From Paractinoplanes maris (GTDB lineage Bacteria; Actinomycetota; Actinomycetes; Mycobacteriales; Micromonosporaceae): DNA of 64,000 bases. Location of the stretch: positions 1 to 64,000 of the forward strand of contig NZ_JALPVL010000021.1 of assembly GCF_023544465.1 (NCBI RefSeq), given 5' to 3'. Shown here in pieces: positions 42,748 through 50,862 of the stretch; within the stretch, counting starts at the first letter, position 1, and the number at the start of each line of letters is the position of its first letter. The notes beneath the pieces were generated by a model, which saw only the letters and a program-made list of their open reading frames with translations, was not told where the DNA came from and did not search any database. Position numbers and translations under genes: made by a program.

Positions 42748-43200
42748 TCAGCCGGCGTTGACCTGCAGGATCCAGGTGACGCCGAAGCGGTCGGTGAGCA
42801 TGCCGAAGCCGGGGGAGAACGGTGACGGGCCGAACTTCTCGACGATCCCGGCGCCGTCGGCGAGCTTGTCCCACAGGAGGCTGACCTCCTCGGCGGTGTC
42901 GCCACCGATTGCGACGAAGAACCGCTCGCCGGTCAGCGTCAGGCCGTTCTCGCGCGTGGTGACCGTCGGTGCGGCGGCCGGGGCGGCCTGGCTGGGCACG
43001 TCGTAGGCCATGATGCTGAAGCCGTTGTCCGCGGTGACCTGGCCGAAGACGACCTTGTCGGCGTCGGGCAGCTCCTTCGGCATCCCGAAGTCGCCGTACG
43101 TGACGACGGTGAGCCGGCCGCCGAACACGGACGAGTAGAACTCCAGCGCTGCCCGGGCGTCGCCGCGGAAGTTCAGGTGGGTGGTGGTGGTGATCGCCAT
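42748..43200 (-). CDS. PhnB-like VOC-family protein
   Basis: 150 residues of the PhnB/DUF1338-like VOC group: THLNFRGDARAALEFYSSVF, GGRLTVVTYGDFGMPKEL, VVFGQVTADNGFSIMAYD and LLWDKLADGAGIVEKFG, ending in WILQVNAG. Such proteins bind small ligands through a dimeric glyoxalase-like fold, and the function of most is unknown. The ATG at 43200 is preceded on the minus strand by GGGAGCCACC. The gene is divergent from a WYL-domain regulator, whose palindromic site lies between them, so it is the most likely target. Confidence 0.83.
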   Translation of the reverse strand: MAITTTTHLNFRGDARAALEFYSSVFGGRLTVVTYGDFGMPKELPDADKVVFGQVTADNGFSIMAYDVPSQAAPAAAPTVTTRENGLTLTGERFFVAIGGDTAEEVSLLWDKLADGAGIVEKFGPSPFSPGFGMLTDRFGVTWILQVNAG

Positions 43201-43243
43201 GGTGGCTCCCTCAGTTGGTTGACCTGGGAGCAAGATTCGCAGC

Positions 43244-43270
43244 AGTAGGTGCCAGGTTGTGGCACCTACT
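43244..43270. promoter_or_regulatory. Perfect 11-bp palindrome, probable WYL-regulator operator
   Basis: AGTAGGTGCCA (43244-43254) and TGGCACCTACT (43260-43270) are exact inverted arms around the 5-nt centre GGTTG. The site lies midway between the PhnB-like gene and the WYL regulator, 18 bases before the regulator start. Its position is as expected for autoregulation and control of the divergent gene. Confidence 0.65.
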
Positions 43271-43288
43271 TCGGGCAGACTCGGATTC

Positions 43289-44263
43289 ATGCCGAAGACC
43301 TCCGCCCGGCTCCTGGCCCTGCTCTCGCTGCTTCAGGCGCGCCGCGACTGGCCCGGGACGCTGCTGGCCGACCGCCTCGACATCAGCCTGCGAACCGTGC
43401 GCCGCGACGTCGACCGGCTCCGCGAGCTCGGCTATCCGATCGCCGCGGTCAAGGGCCCGGACGGCGGCTACCGGCTCAGTGCCGGCACCGAGCTGCCGCC
43501 GCTGTTGTTCGACGACGAACAGGCCGTCGCCCTCACCATCGCGTTGCAGGTGGCCGCGAGCACCTCGGGCGACGCCCTGGCCGAGGCGGCCGCCCGGGCC
43601 CTGACCACCATCCGGCAGGTGATGCCGTCCCGGCTGCGCAACCGCGTCGAGTCCCTGCGGGTCACCGCCGTCGACCGCCCCGCCACCCGGCCGGCCGCGC
43701 CGGTCGACGGCGACGTGCTGCTGGCGCTCAGCAAGGCCGTTCACGCCCACGAGGTGCTGCGCTTCGACTACGGCTCGGCGGGCCCGGACGCGCCGCCCCG
43801 CCGGGCCGAGCCGCACCACGTCATCACCTGGGACGGGCGCTGGTACCTCATCGCCTGGGACCTCGACCGCGACGACTGGCGCACCTTCCGCGCCGACCGG
43901 ATCACCGTACGGACGCCCCACGGCCCCCGATTCACCCCGCGCGAGCTGCCCGGGGGCGACGTGGCGACGTACGTGATCGGTACGTTCCGCGGCTCCGGCG
44001 ACGCCTCGGGGAACTGGCCGTGCCGGGGCACGGTGATCCTCGACCGGCCCGCGGCCACCGTGGCCCTCTACACCCGCGACGGCATCGTCGAAGAAGCCGG
44101 CCGCGACCGCTGCCGGCTCACCCTCGGATCGTGGTCGTGGCCCGGACTGGCGGCCGCCTTCGCCCGATTCGACGCCGACATCGAGGTCGTCGGCCCGGCC
44201 GAGCTGACCGAAGCCTTCGCCCACCTCGCCGACCGGTGCACCCGGGCCGCGACCGGCCGCTGA
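43289..44263 (+). CDS. WYL-domain HTH transcriptional regulator
   Basis: 324 residues. An N-terminal winged helix (LLADRLDISLRTVRRDVDRL, about 24-43) is followed by LGYPIAAVKGPDGGYRL and a WYL domain with GRWYLIAWDLDRDDWRTFRA. A WCX-type C-domain ends in a short tail. WYL regulators respond to small nucleic acids or other ligands and commonly repress a neighbouring gene. The ATG at 43289 is 18 bases after a perfect palindrome. The last codons are part of a threefold 24-nt tandem repeat that continues past the stop. Confidence 0.87.
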   Translation: MPKTSARLLALLSLLQARRDWPGTLLADRLDISLRTVRRDVDRLRELGYPIAAVKGPDGGYRLSAGTELPPLLFDDEQAVALTIALQVAASTSGDALAEAAARALTTIRQVMPSRLRNRVESLRVTAVDRPATRPAAPVDGDVLLALSKAVHAHEVLRFDYGSAGPDAPPRRAEPHHVITWDGRWYLIAWDLDRDDWRTFRADRITVRTPHGPRFTPRELPGGDVATYVIGTFRGSGDASGNWPCRGTVILDRPAATVALYTRDGIVEEAGRDRCRLTLGSWSWPGLAAAFARFDADIEVVGPAELTEAFAHLADRCTRAATGR

Positions 44264-44312
44264 ACCCGAGCCGCGACCGGTCGCTGAGCCCGGGCCGCGA
44301 CCGGCCGCTGAG
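44241..44312 (+). repeat. Three tandem 24-nt repeats spanning the WYL stop codon
   Basis: Units 44241-44264, 44265-44288 and 44289-44312 each follow the form CCCGRGCCGCGACCGGYCGC with TGAR completing the unit. The middle unit differs from the third at two positions, and the first differs from the third at one. Because 24 is a multiple of three, each unit repeats the same C-terminal codons (RAATGR) and an in-frame TGA, so later units lie outside the protein. Confidence 0.8.
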
Positions 44313-44318
44313 ACGGGG

Positions 44319-45272
44319 TCAGGCGCCCACGGTCAGGCCGGGCAGACCCTTTCCGCCGAAGTACGGCTGGTTGCTCAGGTCGAGCTTCTGGGCGCCCTCC
44401 GGGGCGGCGATGGGAGCGCCGCCGGTCACCTCGAGACGGGCGGCGACCCGGCCGGTGGCACCGTCGACGAACTGCAGGACGTTGATCTCGGCGGCGGTCA
44501 GCTTGCCGCCGTCGATCCACAGATCGAGCACGATCGGCTTGTCCGCCGGCCGCTCGGCCGGAAACTTGCCGGCCAGCTCCGGGCTGACCGCCGTGGCGAA
44601 ACGCTTGGCCTCGGCGTACGCCTTGGCGGTGCTCGACGTGACGATCAGGTGCTGGTCGTCGGCGCTGTCGCGGACGACGTCGGCCCCCTCGAGCAGGTTG
44701 GTGGCGCTGGTCGTCAGCTCCTGGGCCGCCTTCTGCTGCTCGGCGTCGGGCGTCGCGCCGGCCCGCGCGGTCAGCTCCTTGGTGTCGAGCGACACCCACT
44801 GGCCGGCGATCAGCGCGTCGAACTCCGAGGCGCCGCCGCTGAGCTTCCTGATGTCGGCCGGCGTGGCGCCGAACTTCGCGGCGAGCTCCTTGACCGGCGC
44901 CTTCACATAGAGCAGGCCACCGACGAACCGGATCTCGGTGCCGGTCACGCCGTCGACGGTCGCGGCCAGGCTCGACGCGTCGTCCGCCTCGCCCGCGCCG
45001 CCCTTGTCGTACGACATGGTCAGCGAGGAGTTGAACACCTGAGCCACGGTGGCGGCGTCGGCGTCCTGGCCGGCCGCGGCGACCAGGTCGTCCGGATTGC
45101 CGGTGAGCTTGAGGACAAAACCGGCCTGCTGGGCGTCGGCGAGCTGCTGGGCGGCATCGCGCAGCTCGAGCTTGGGCTCCAGGGCCTGGATCTGCTGGGC
45201 GGCACAGCCACCGAGCACAGTGAGGGTGGTGACACCGGCAAGGACGCCGGCCAGATGACGCTGAGCGCGCAT
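44319..45272 (-). CDS. Lipoprotein of unknown function
   Basis: 317 residues with a lipoprotein signal peptide: basic MRAQRH, a hydrophobic run and the lipobox VLGGC (Cys at about 23). The mature protein is Ala/Asp/Lys rich with a beta-strand-rich core (FVGGLLYVKAPVKELAAKFG, QWVSLDTKELTARAG, VLDLWIDGGKLTAAEINVLQ) reminiscent of the LppX/LprG-type outer-surface lipoproteins of mycobacteria. That resemblance is weak. No partner gene is adjacent on this strand. Its start is 70 bases from the divergent VOC gene. Confidence 0.68.
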   Translation of the reverse strand: MRAQRHLAGVLAGVTTLTVLGGCAAQQIQALEPKLELRDAAQQLADAQQAGFVLKLTGNPDDLVAAAGQDADAATVAQVFNSSLTMSYDKGGAGEADDASSLAATVDGVTGTEIRFVGGLLYVKAPVKELAAKFGATPADIRKLSGGASEFDALIAGQWVSLDTKELTARAGATPDAEQQKAAQELTTSATNLLEGADVVRDSADDQHLIVTSSTAKAYAEAKRFATAVSPELAGKFPAERPADKPIVLDLWIDGGKLTAAEINVLQFVDGATGRVAARLEVTGGAPIAAPEGAQKLDLSNQPYFGGKGLPGLTVGA

Positions 45273-45342
45273 GAATCCCCGTTTCGTGTTAAGACCAGCT
45301 CAGCGTAGGACCACCGATCAACACGTTTTCGAGGTGAGCTCC

Positions 45343-45744
45343 GTGCCCGTGGGCAGACTGCACCACCTGATCCTGGACAGTCCCGACCCGATCGTCTGCG
45401 CGCGGTTCTGGAGCGCGGTGCTCGGCCGGCCGATCACTTACCAGGACGACGACTTCGTGGTGGTGGCCGACAACGACACCACTTCCGGGCTGGCCTTCCA
45501 GCGGGCCACGGAGTTCCGGCGGCCGACCTGGCCCGATCCGGCCGTCCCGCAGCAGATGCACCTCGATGTGATGGTCGACGACCTGGCGGTCGCGGCCGAG
45601 GCCGTACGGGGGCTCGGAGCGAAGCCGCTGGCCGGTGACCACGTCTTCGCCGACCCGGCCGGCCACCCGTTCTGCCTGATCCCGCGACCCGGCTGGGCCG
45701 CGCCGGTGAACGCCGGACCCGCGGCCCCGCCCGCGAACGCGTGA
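45343..45744 (+). CDS. VOC-family (glyoxalase-like) protein
   Basis: 133 residues from a GTG at 45343, supported by GAGGTGAGC just upstream. VOC features are LHHLILDSPDPIVCARFWSA, YQDDDFVVVADND, MHLDVMVDDLAVAAEAVRGL and HVFADPAGHPFCLIPRPG. A longer frame begins at 45271 but its N-terminus is not VOC-like. It is the fourth VOC protein in the window. Its substrate is unknown. It ends 12 bases from the convergent MMPL gene. Confidence 0.83.
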   Translation: MPVGRLHHLILDSPDPIVCARFWSAVLGRPITYQDDDFVVVADNDTTSGLAFQRATEFRRPTWPDPAVPQQMHLDVMVDDLAVAAEAVRGLGAKPLAGDHVFADPAGHPFCLIPRPGWAAPVNAGPAAPPANA

Positions 45745-45756
45745 CTCGCAGCCGGA

Positions 45757-47775
45757 TCACCGGGATCGGCGCGGGGACCACCAGTTGGCGTCGCCGAGGG
45801 CGGCGACCAGCGCCGGCGCCAGCACGCCGCGCACGATGGTGGCGTCGATGACGATGCCCAGGGCGAGCGCGGTGGCCAGGATCTTCACCTCGGTCGTCGG
45901 CACCTGGGCCAGGGAGATGAAGGCCAGGAACAGGATCAGCGCGGCCGAGGTGACCAGCCGGCCGGTGCGGGCGACACCGGCGACGGTCGCCTCGTCGGTG
46001 CTGTGGCCGTTCTCGTGCTCCTCGCGGATGCGGGAGAGCAGGAAGACCTCGTAGTCCATGGACAGGCCGAACAGGAAGGCGAACACCGCGATCGGCACCC
46101 AGGTCGTGATCGCACCGGACGCCTGCTGGCCGAACAACAACTCGGTGCCGTGCCCGTCCTGCCAGATCCACACCGTGATGCCGTAGGCCGCCCCCAGCGA
46201 GAGGACGTTGAGCACCAGCGCCTTGACCGGCAGCACGATCGAGCGCAGCGCCCGGACCAGGAGCAGGACCGTCACCACGACGATGAGCCCGATGACCCAC
46301 CAGGCGTTGCCATAGACGGCGGCGATGAAATCGGCGTCACCGGCCGGCACGCCACCGACCCGGGCCCCGGTGGCCTCGGCGGCCGTGCGGATGGCGGCCG
46401 CGGTCTCGGTTCCGGGGCCGGTCGAGGTGTCCTCGGTCGTCCACGCGCGGACCAGCGACTCACCGCCGGCGCTGTCCGGCCAGATGATCGCCGCGGCCAC
46501 TCCGGGCAGGCCGGCCACCGCCGCCCGCGCCCGCACGGGGTCGGCGGTCAGGATCTCCACCGGCGTGGACAGTCCGGCGCCGATACCCGAGTCGTCCACC
46601 CGGGTGATCGCCGCGCCGGCGCTGCCGCCGGTGGACGCGAGGGAGGCGTTCGTCGGCTGCCCCAGCCGGATCGTCAGCACCGGAGCGGCCAGCGCCAGCA
46701 GCACCACGGTGGCCGCGATGGCCGACCACCAGCGGTGCCGCACGACCGCTGTGCCGACCCGCCGCCACAGCCTGCTCTCCGGATCGGTGGTGCGCCGGTG
46801 CGGCCAGTCCAGTCGCCGCCCCACCGTCAGCAGCAGCGCGGGCAGCAGGGTGAGCGCGGCGAGCACACTGATAACCGGGATGAGCAGCCCGGTGAAGCCG
46901 ACACTGCGCAGGAACGGGACCGGCAGGGCGATCAGTGCGGCCAGGCTGACCGCGACGGTGACCCCGGAGAAGAACACCGAGCGGCCCGCCGTGGCCATCG
47001 ACCGCTGCACGGCTTCGGCCGGGTCCGCGCCGTGGCCGAGCTCCTCACGCCACCGGGTGACGATCAGCAGGGCGTAGTCGATCGCCACGCCGAGTCCGAT
47101 CAACGCCAGCAGGAACTGGACGATGAACGAGATGTCGGTGAGCCCGGTCAGGCCCCAGACGATCAGGAAGGTGGTGAGGATCGACGCGGCGGCGATGAGC
47201 AACGGCATCAACGCCAGCGCCGAGCCGAACACCACCAGCAGCACGATCAGCGCACCGGCGCCGCCGAAGATGGTCTCGGCCAGCACGTCGGCGCCCTGAT
47301 CGCCACCGGCGTCGGCCGCCAGCGCGTCCTTGCCGGTGACCACCACCTGCTCGGCCGCGGCCAGTTGGCCCAGCACGGGAAGGGCCTCGGCGTACGGGTC
47401 CGGGCCGGGCACGATCCGCGGGTAGACCATCACCACCGCGGTCCGCCCGTCGGCCGACTGCAGCGCCTTCTCGTCGGCGTACGACAGAACGCCCGCGCCC
47501 GGCAGCGCCCGCTCGACCGACGCGACCAGCCGGCCCGCCCGCTCGGGGGACGGCTGCTGGTCGACCAGCAGGATCGGCGCCGCGTGCCCACCCGAGCCGA
47601 ATCGCTCCCGGATGACTTCGTTGGTCTCGAAGCCCGGCTGACCCGGTAGCGAGAAGTCGTAAGTCAGCGCGGCGGTAGCCTTCGGTGCCGCGAAGCCGCC
47701 CGCGACGGCGAGCGCCAGCCACGCGAGCAGGATCCACCGGCGATGTCGCACCACGAACCGGGAAAGGGAGCGCAT
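45757..47775 (-). CDS. MMPL-family RND transporter
   Basis: 672 residues with two repeated halves, each with one leading helix, an extracellular domain and a cluster of about five helices. The first (RHRRWILLAWLALAVAGGFA) is the typical MMPL start. Helical bundles containing FLLALIGLGVAIDYALLIVT and FAFLFGLSMDYEVFLLSRI carry the conserved Asp-Tyr pairs thought to relay protons. MMPL proteins export lipids, siderophores or drugs; which applies here is unknown. The start is 128 bases from the divergent DNA ligase gene. Confidence 0.9.
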   Translation of the reverse strand: MRSLSRFVVRHRRWILLAWLALAVAGGFAAPKATAALTYDFSLPGQPGFETNEVIRERFGSGGHAAPILLVDQQPSPERAGRLVASVERALPGAGVLSYADEKALQSADGRTAVVMVYPRIVPGPDPYAEALPVLGQLAAAEQVVVTGKDALAADAGGDQGADVLAETIFGGAGALIVLLVVFGSALALMPLLIAAASILTTFLIVWGLTGLTDISFIVQFLLALIGLGVAIDYALLIVTRWREELGHGADPAEAVQRSMATAGRSVFFSGVTVAVSLAALIALPVPFLRSVGFTGLLIPVISVLAALTLLPALLLTVGRRLDWPHRRTTDPESRLWRRVGTAVVRHRWWSAIAATVVLLALAAPVLTIRLGQPTNASLASTGGSAGAAITRVDDSGIGAGLSTPVEILTADPVRARAAVAGLPGVAAAIIWPDSAGGESLVRAWTTEDTSTGPGTETAAAIRTAAEATGARVGGVPAGDADFIAAVYGNAWWVIGLIVVVTVLLLVRALRSIVLPVKALVLNVLSLGAAYGITVWIWQDGHGTELLFGQQASGAITTWVPIAVFAFLFGLSMDYEVFLLSRIREEHENGHSTDEATVAGVARTGRLVTSAALILFLAFISLAQVPTTEVKILATALALGIVIDATIVRGVLAPALVAALGDANWWSPRRSR

Positions 47776-47846
47776 CGGGTCAAGCTATCTGCCCGGACCC
47801 GTCCCCGAGTGCTCGCTGGGTTGGCCCGTCCCGCCTGAGCTGGGAA

Positions 47847-47864
47847 AACTACACCGATGTAGTT
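47847..47864. promoter_or_regulatory. Inverted repeat between MMPL and ligase genes
   Basis: AACTACA (47847-47853) and TGTAGTT (47858-47864) form a perfect 7-bp dyad with a 4-nt centre in the divergent intergenic region. Its low GC and its place 72 bases before the MMPL start and 40 bases before the ligase start suggest an operator, probably for a TetR- or MerR-like regulator encoded elsewhere. Confidence 0.5.
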
Positions 47865-47903
47865 AGGTGATCTTTCCGCGTACCGGTTGCCGCCCCGGCT
47901 TTT

Positions 47904-49097
47904 ATGCGGATGACTGGAGTGGTGACAAGCCCGATGCTCGCGGCCGCCGGCGCTCTGCCGGCCGGTCCGGGGTGGGCGTTCGAGTTCAAGTACGACGGGG
48001 TCCGGGCGATCGCCGAGGTGCGCGACGGCCGGGTCGAGGCGTTCTCGCGCAACCTCAACGACATCACCGGCAGCTATCCTGAGCTGGGCGAGCTGGCCGG
48101 GCTGCTGGCCGGCCGCAGCGCGGTGCTCGACGGCGAGGTGGTCGCCCTGGAGACCGACCGGCCGTCGTTCGCGCGCCTGCAGCAGCGCATGCACGTCGCC
48201 CTGCCCAGTCCGGCGCTGGTCGCCGCCGTACCAGTGCTCTACTACGTCTTCGACCTTCTCGAGCTCGACGGCGAGGATCTCACTTCTTCCCCGTACGCCA
48301 CCAGGCGCGACATCTTGTCGGGGCTCGACCTGGCCAGTGAGCATGTGCGGGTGCCGATCCGCTTCCTCGACGTCGACGGCCGCACCGTCCTGCAGGCGGC
48401 CGAGCTGGCCGGGATGGAAGGCGTCGTCGCCAAGCGCCTCGCGTCGCCGTACCGCCCCGGCAAACGCTCGGCCGACTGGACCAAGGTCCCGCTCATCAAG
48501 ACCCAGGAAGTGCTGGTCATCGGCTGGAAGGCGGGCGCCGGCCGCCGCGCCGGCACGATCGGCTCGCTGCTGCTGGCCGTCCACGACGACCAGGACCGGC
48601 TGGTGTTCGCCGGCCACGTCGGCACGGGTTTCAGCGACGCCGCCCTGACCCATCTGCAGGGCGAGCTGGCGCCGCTGGCCCGCGCGACGCCACCGGTCGG
48701 CGACGTGCCCCGCGAACACGCCCGCCACGCCCACTGGGTCGAGCCGTGCCTGATCGGCGAGGTCGCCTTCCGCAACTGGACGCCGGACGGCCGCCTGCGT
48801 CACCCGTCCTGGCGCGGCCTGCGCACCGACCGCGCCCCGTCCTCGATCCGGCGCGCCCCCGAACCCATCCCACCCCCTTCCCAGGGCACCGTGATCGGCG
48901 CCATGCAGACCCCCGACGGCCGCTGGCGGGTGGAAGCCGTCCGCCGGGGCCGCCAGGACTTCTACCGCCTCATCCACGGCGACAACGTCATCGACGGCCT
49001 GGTCATCGCCACCGTCCAGCGCCTGCTGGAGGAGGCCGGCGTCCACCTGGGCGACCTGGTCGACGCCCGCCAGGCCGAAACCTCCGGCGCCGCCTGA
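47904..49097 (+). CDS. ATP-dependent DNA ligase (LigD-ligase-domain type)
   Basis: 397 residues. The adenylation motif EFKYDGVRA has the catalytic Lys29; further nucleotidyltransferase motifs are VLDGEVVAL, YYVFDLLELDG, EGVVAKR and ADWTKVPL. An OB-fold follows (EVLVIGWKAGAGRRAGTIGS), with a proline-rich segment and a short C-terminal domain after it. It seals DNA nicks using ATP and may serve in non-homologous end joining, as such actinomycete ligases often do with Ku. No Ku or polymerase gene is adjacent. Several in-frame starts exist (47904, 47910 and an internal ATG); none has a strong ribosome binding site. Confidence 0.87.
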   Translation: MRMTGVVTSPMLAAAGALPAGPGWAFEFKYDGVRAIAEVRDGRVEAFSRNLNDITGSYPELGELAGLLAGRSAVLDGEVVALETDRPSFARLQQRMHVALPSPALVAAVPVLYYVFDLLELDGEDLTSSPYATRRDILSGLDLASEHVRVPIRFLDVDGRTVLQAAELAGMEGVVAKRLASPYRPGKRSADWTKVPLIKTQEVLVIGWKAGAGRRAGTIGSLLLAVHDDQDRLVFAGHVGTGFSDAALTHLQGELAPLARATPPVGDVPREHARHAHWVEPCLIGEVAFRNWTPDGRLRHPSWRGLRTDRAPSSIRRAPEPIPPPSQGTVIGAMQTPDGRWRVEAVRRGRQDFYRLIHGDNVIDGLVIATVQRLLEEAGVHLGDLVDARQAETSGAA

Positions 49098-49124
49098 GCG
49101 CATTACCCTCGACGGCGACGGCGT

Positions 49125-49220
49125 CCCTACCTGCGCGACGCCGTCATCGACAGCGGTCAGCTCGCGCAGGCCGCCCCCGCTCTGGCCCAGGCTCTGGGCA
49201 TCGTGGTCAGAGACCGCTGA
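49125..49220 (+). pseudogene. Possible 3' remnant of an unknown gene after the ligase
   Basis: On the plus strand, YLRDAVIDSGQLAQAAPALA continues with QALGIVVRDR and a TGA at 49218-49220. The codon use is strongly actinomycete-like, but no start or upstream coding region exists between the ligase stop and this tail. It overlaps the end of the convergent DHFR-like gene. It reads as the vestige of a deleted gene; I do not recognise the family. Confidence 0.3.
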
Positions 49221-49788
49221 CCGCCGGTTGCCGCTCGCGGCGCAGCACGCTGAACGCGGTCGGCTCGGCCGGTCGGGCCGTGGTGAACCGGAACCCGCCG
49301 GGCAGCTCGGTGGTGAACAACCGGTCGCCCTCGCCCACGACCGCCGGGAAGGTGACCAGGCGGTATTCGTCGACCAGGTCGGCCGCCGCGAGGGTGCGGA
49401 CCACGCTCAGGCTGCCGATCACCACGATGTCGCGGCGGGTGCGCTCGTCGGCCACCCACGCCGCGAGGTCGCCCACGACGGGGGCTGAGCCGGCCCAGGC
49501 GCTCGCGTCCAAACCCGTACGGGTGGCCACGCGCTTGGGAACGGCGTTCATCACTTTCGCGAAGTCGCCGTCGCGGTTCGGCCAGAGCCGTGCGAAGTGC
49601 TCCCAGGTGCGCCGGCCGTAGAGCTGGACGCCCTGCTCCATCCGCGCACCGAGGTGGAACTTGTCGCCGTCGACCGGCCCGGCCCCGTACCGGAAGGCCC
49701 AGCCGCCGTGGCCGGTGCCCCAGCGTCCGTCCGGGTCGGAGACCACGCCGTCGAGGGTGGTGAACTGCGTGACGATTACCTCGCCCAT
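49207..49788 (-). CDS. Dihydrofolate reductase / RibD C-terminal-like protein
   Basis: 193 residues. The N-terminal VTQFTTLDGVVSDPDG and the later LYGRRTWEHFARLWPN, VIGSLSVVRTLAAADLVDEY and PAVVGEGDRLF are typical of the DHFR-like RibD C-terminal domain family found as stand-alone reductases in actinomycetes. NADPH-dependent reduction is expected, but true dihydrofolate reductase activity should not be assumed. It is divergent from the ECF sigma gene at 49857, a frequent association in this phylum. Confidence 0.85.
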   Translation of the reverse strand: MGEVIVTQFTTLDGVVSDPDGRWGTGHGGWAFRYGAGPVDGDKFHLGARMEQGVQLYGRRTWEHFARLWPNRDGDFAKVMNAVPKRVATRTGLDASAWAGSAPVVGDLAAWVADERTRRDIVVIGSLSVVRTLAAADLVDEYRLVTFPAVVGEGDRLFTTELPGGFRFTTARPAEPTAFSVLRRERQPAVSGL

Positions 49789-49856
49789 GCCGAAGTCCTC
49801 TCCTGTTGTGTCCTGTCACCTGTCACTTACCGGGGCGGAAGAGCAAACTCATCGGC

Positions 49857-50786
49857 GTGACGACTGTGGACCGGCTGGAGGACTACCGCGGCGAGCTGCT
49901 GGCGCACTGTTACCGCCTGCTCGGCTCGTTCCAGGAGGCCGAGGATCTGGTGCAGGAGACGTTGTTGCGGGCGTGGCGCTCGGCCGACCGGTACGACCCG
50001 CAACGGGCGTCACTGCGGACCTGGCTGCACCGGATCGCCACGAACGCGTGCCTGACCGCGCTCGAGGGCCGCGCGCGGCGACCGTTGCCGAGCGGGCTGG
50101 GCGCGGCCGGCGACGACCCCCAGGCGCCGCTGACCCCCAGCCTCGACGTGCCGTGGTTGCAGCCGTTCCCGGACGCGCGGCTGGGTGATCCGGCCGACGT
50201 GGCGCAGCAGCGGGCCGGGCTGCGACTGGCGCTGGTCGCGGCTCTGCAGTTGCTGCCCGCGCGGCAGCGGGCGGCCCTGGTGCTGCGCGAGGTGCTGCAG
50301 CTGCCCGCGGCCGAGGTGGCGGACGTGCTCGACAGCACGGTGGCGTCGGTGAACAGCAGCCTGCAACGGGCGCGGGCCACGTTGCGGTCGGCCGGCCCGG
50401 CGATCGAGACGCTGCGCGAGCCGGCCGACCCGGACGAGCGGGTGGTCGTCGAGCGCTACCTCACGGCGTTCGAGGCGGCCGATGTGCCCGGCCTGACCCG
50501 GCTGCTGGCCGACGACGTGGCGCTGGAGATGCCGCCGGTCAACCTGTGGCTGCTCGGCCGGGCGCACTACGGGCAGTTCCTGGAGCGGGTGTACGCGATG
50601 CGCGGCCCGGGCTGGCGCATGGTGCCCGTCGAGGCCAACGGCAGCCCGGCGCTGGCCGCCTACACCCCGGACGCGCGGGCCCATTCGATCCAGCTGTTCA
50701 CCGTGTCCGGCGGCCTGATCAGCAGGAGCGTGACCTTCGTCGACCCGGCCCTGTTCCGCCTCTTCGGGCTGCCCCCGGAGCTCTGA
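49857..50786 (+). CDS. ECF sigma factor with C-terminal SnoaL-like domain
   Basis: 309 residues from the GTG at 49857; a TTG at 49806 is less likely. Region 2 is CYRLLGSFQEAEDLVQETLL followed by WLHRIATNACL; region 4 is LPARQRAALVLREVLQLPAA followed by EVADVLDSTVASVNSSLQRA. From about residue 200 a SnoaL/NTF2-like tail appears (VVERYLTAFEAADVPGLTRL, GRAHYGQFLERVYAMRGPGW). In sigma factors of this design the tail regulates activity in place of a separate anti-sigma factor. The SRPBCC-ArsR operon begins 76 bases downstream. Confidence 0.87.
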   Translation: MTTVDRLEDYRGELLAHCYRLLGSFQEAEDLVQETLLRAWRSADRYDPQRASLRTWLHRIATNACLTALEGRARRPLPSGLGAAGDDPQAPLTPSLDVPWLQPFPDARLGDPADVAQQRAGLRLALVAALQLLPARQRAALVLREVLQLPAAEVADVLDSTVASVNSSLQRARATLRSAGPAIETLREPADPDERVVVERYLTAFEAADVPGLTRLLADDVALEMPPVNLWLLGRAHYGQFLERVYAMRGPGWRMVPVEANGSPALAAYTPDARAHSIQLFTVSGGLISRSVTFVDPALFRLFGLPPEL

Positions 50787-50791
50787 CTCAC

Positions 50792-50851
50792 GCAACCAGT
50801 GGTTGCGCTTGGTGGGGGATGCGGCTAGCGTCATGTGCAACCAAAGGTTGC
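50792..50851 (+). promoter_or_regulatory. Promoter with two GCAACC-N3-GGTTGC operators for the ArsR operon
   Basis: A -35 hexamer TTGCGC (50803-50808), a 17-nt spacer and a -10 hexamer TAGCGT (50826-50831) make a plausible housekeeping promoter. Perfect 15-bp palindromes flank it: GCAACCAGTGGTTGC (50792-50806) covers the -35, and GCAACCAAAGGTTGC (50837-50851) sits at the likely start site. Their centres are 45 bases apart. The ArsR regulator encoded downstream is the obvious ligand. Confidence 0.75.
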
Positions 50852-50862
50852 AGGAGGCGAAC

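Noticed and set aside
47904..49097. An NHEJ operon with Ku
   Set aside because: The ligase stands alone; neither Ku nor a primase/polymerase gene is found in the window.
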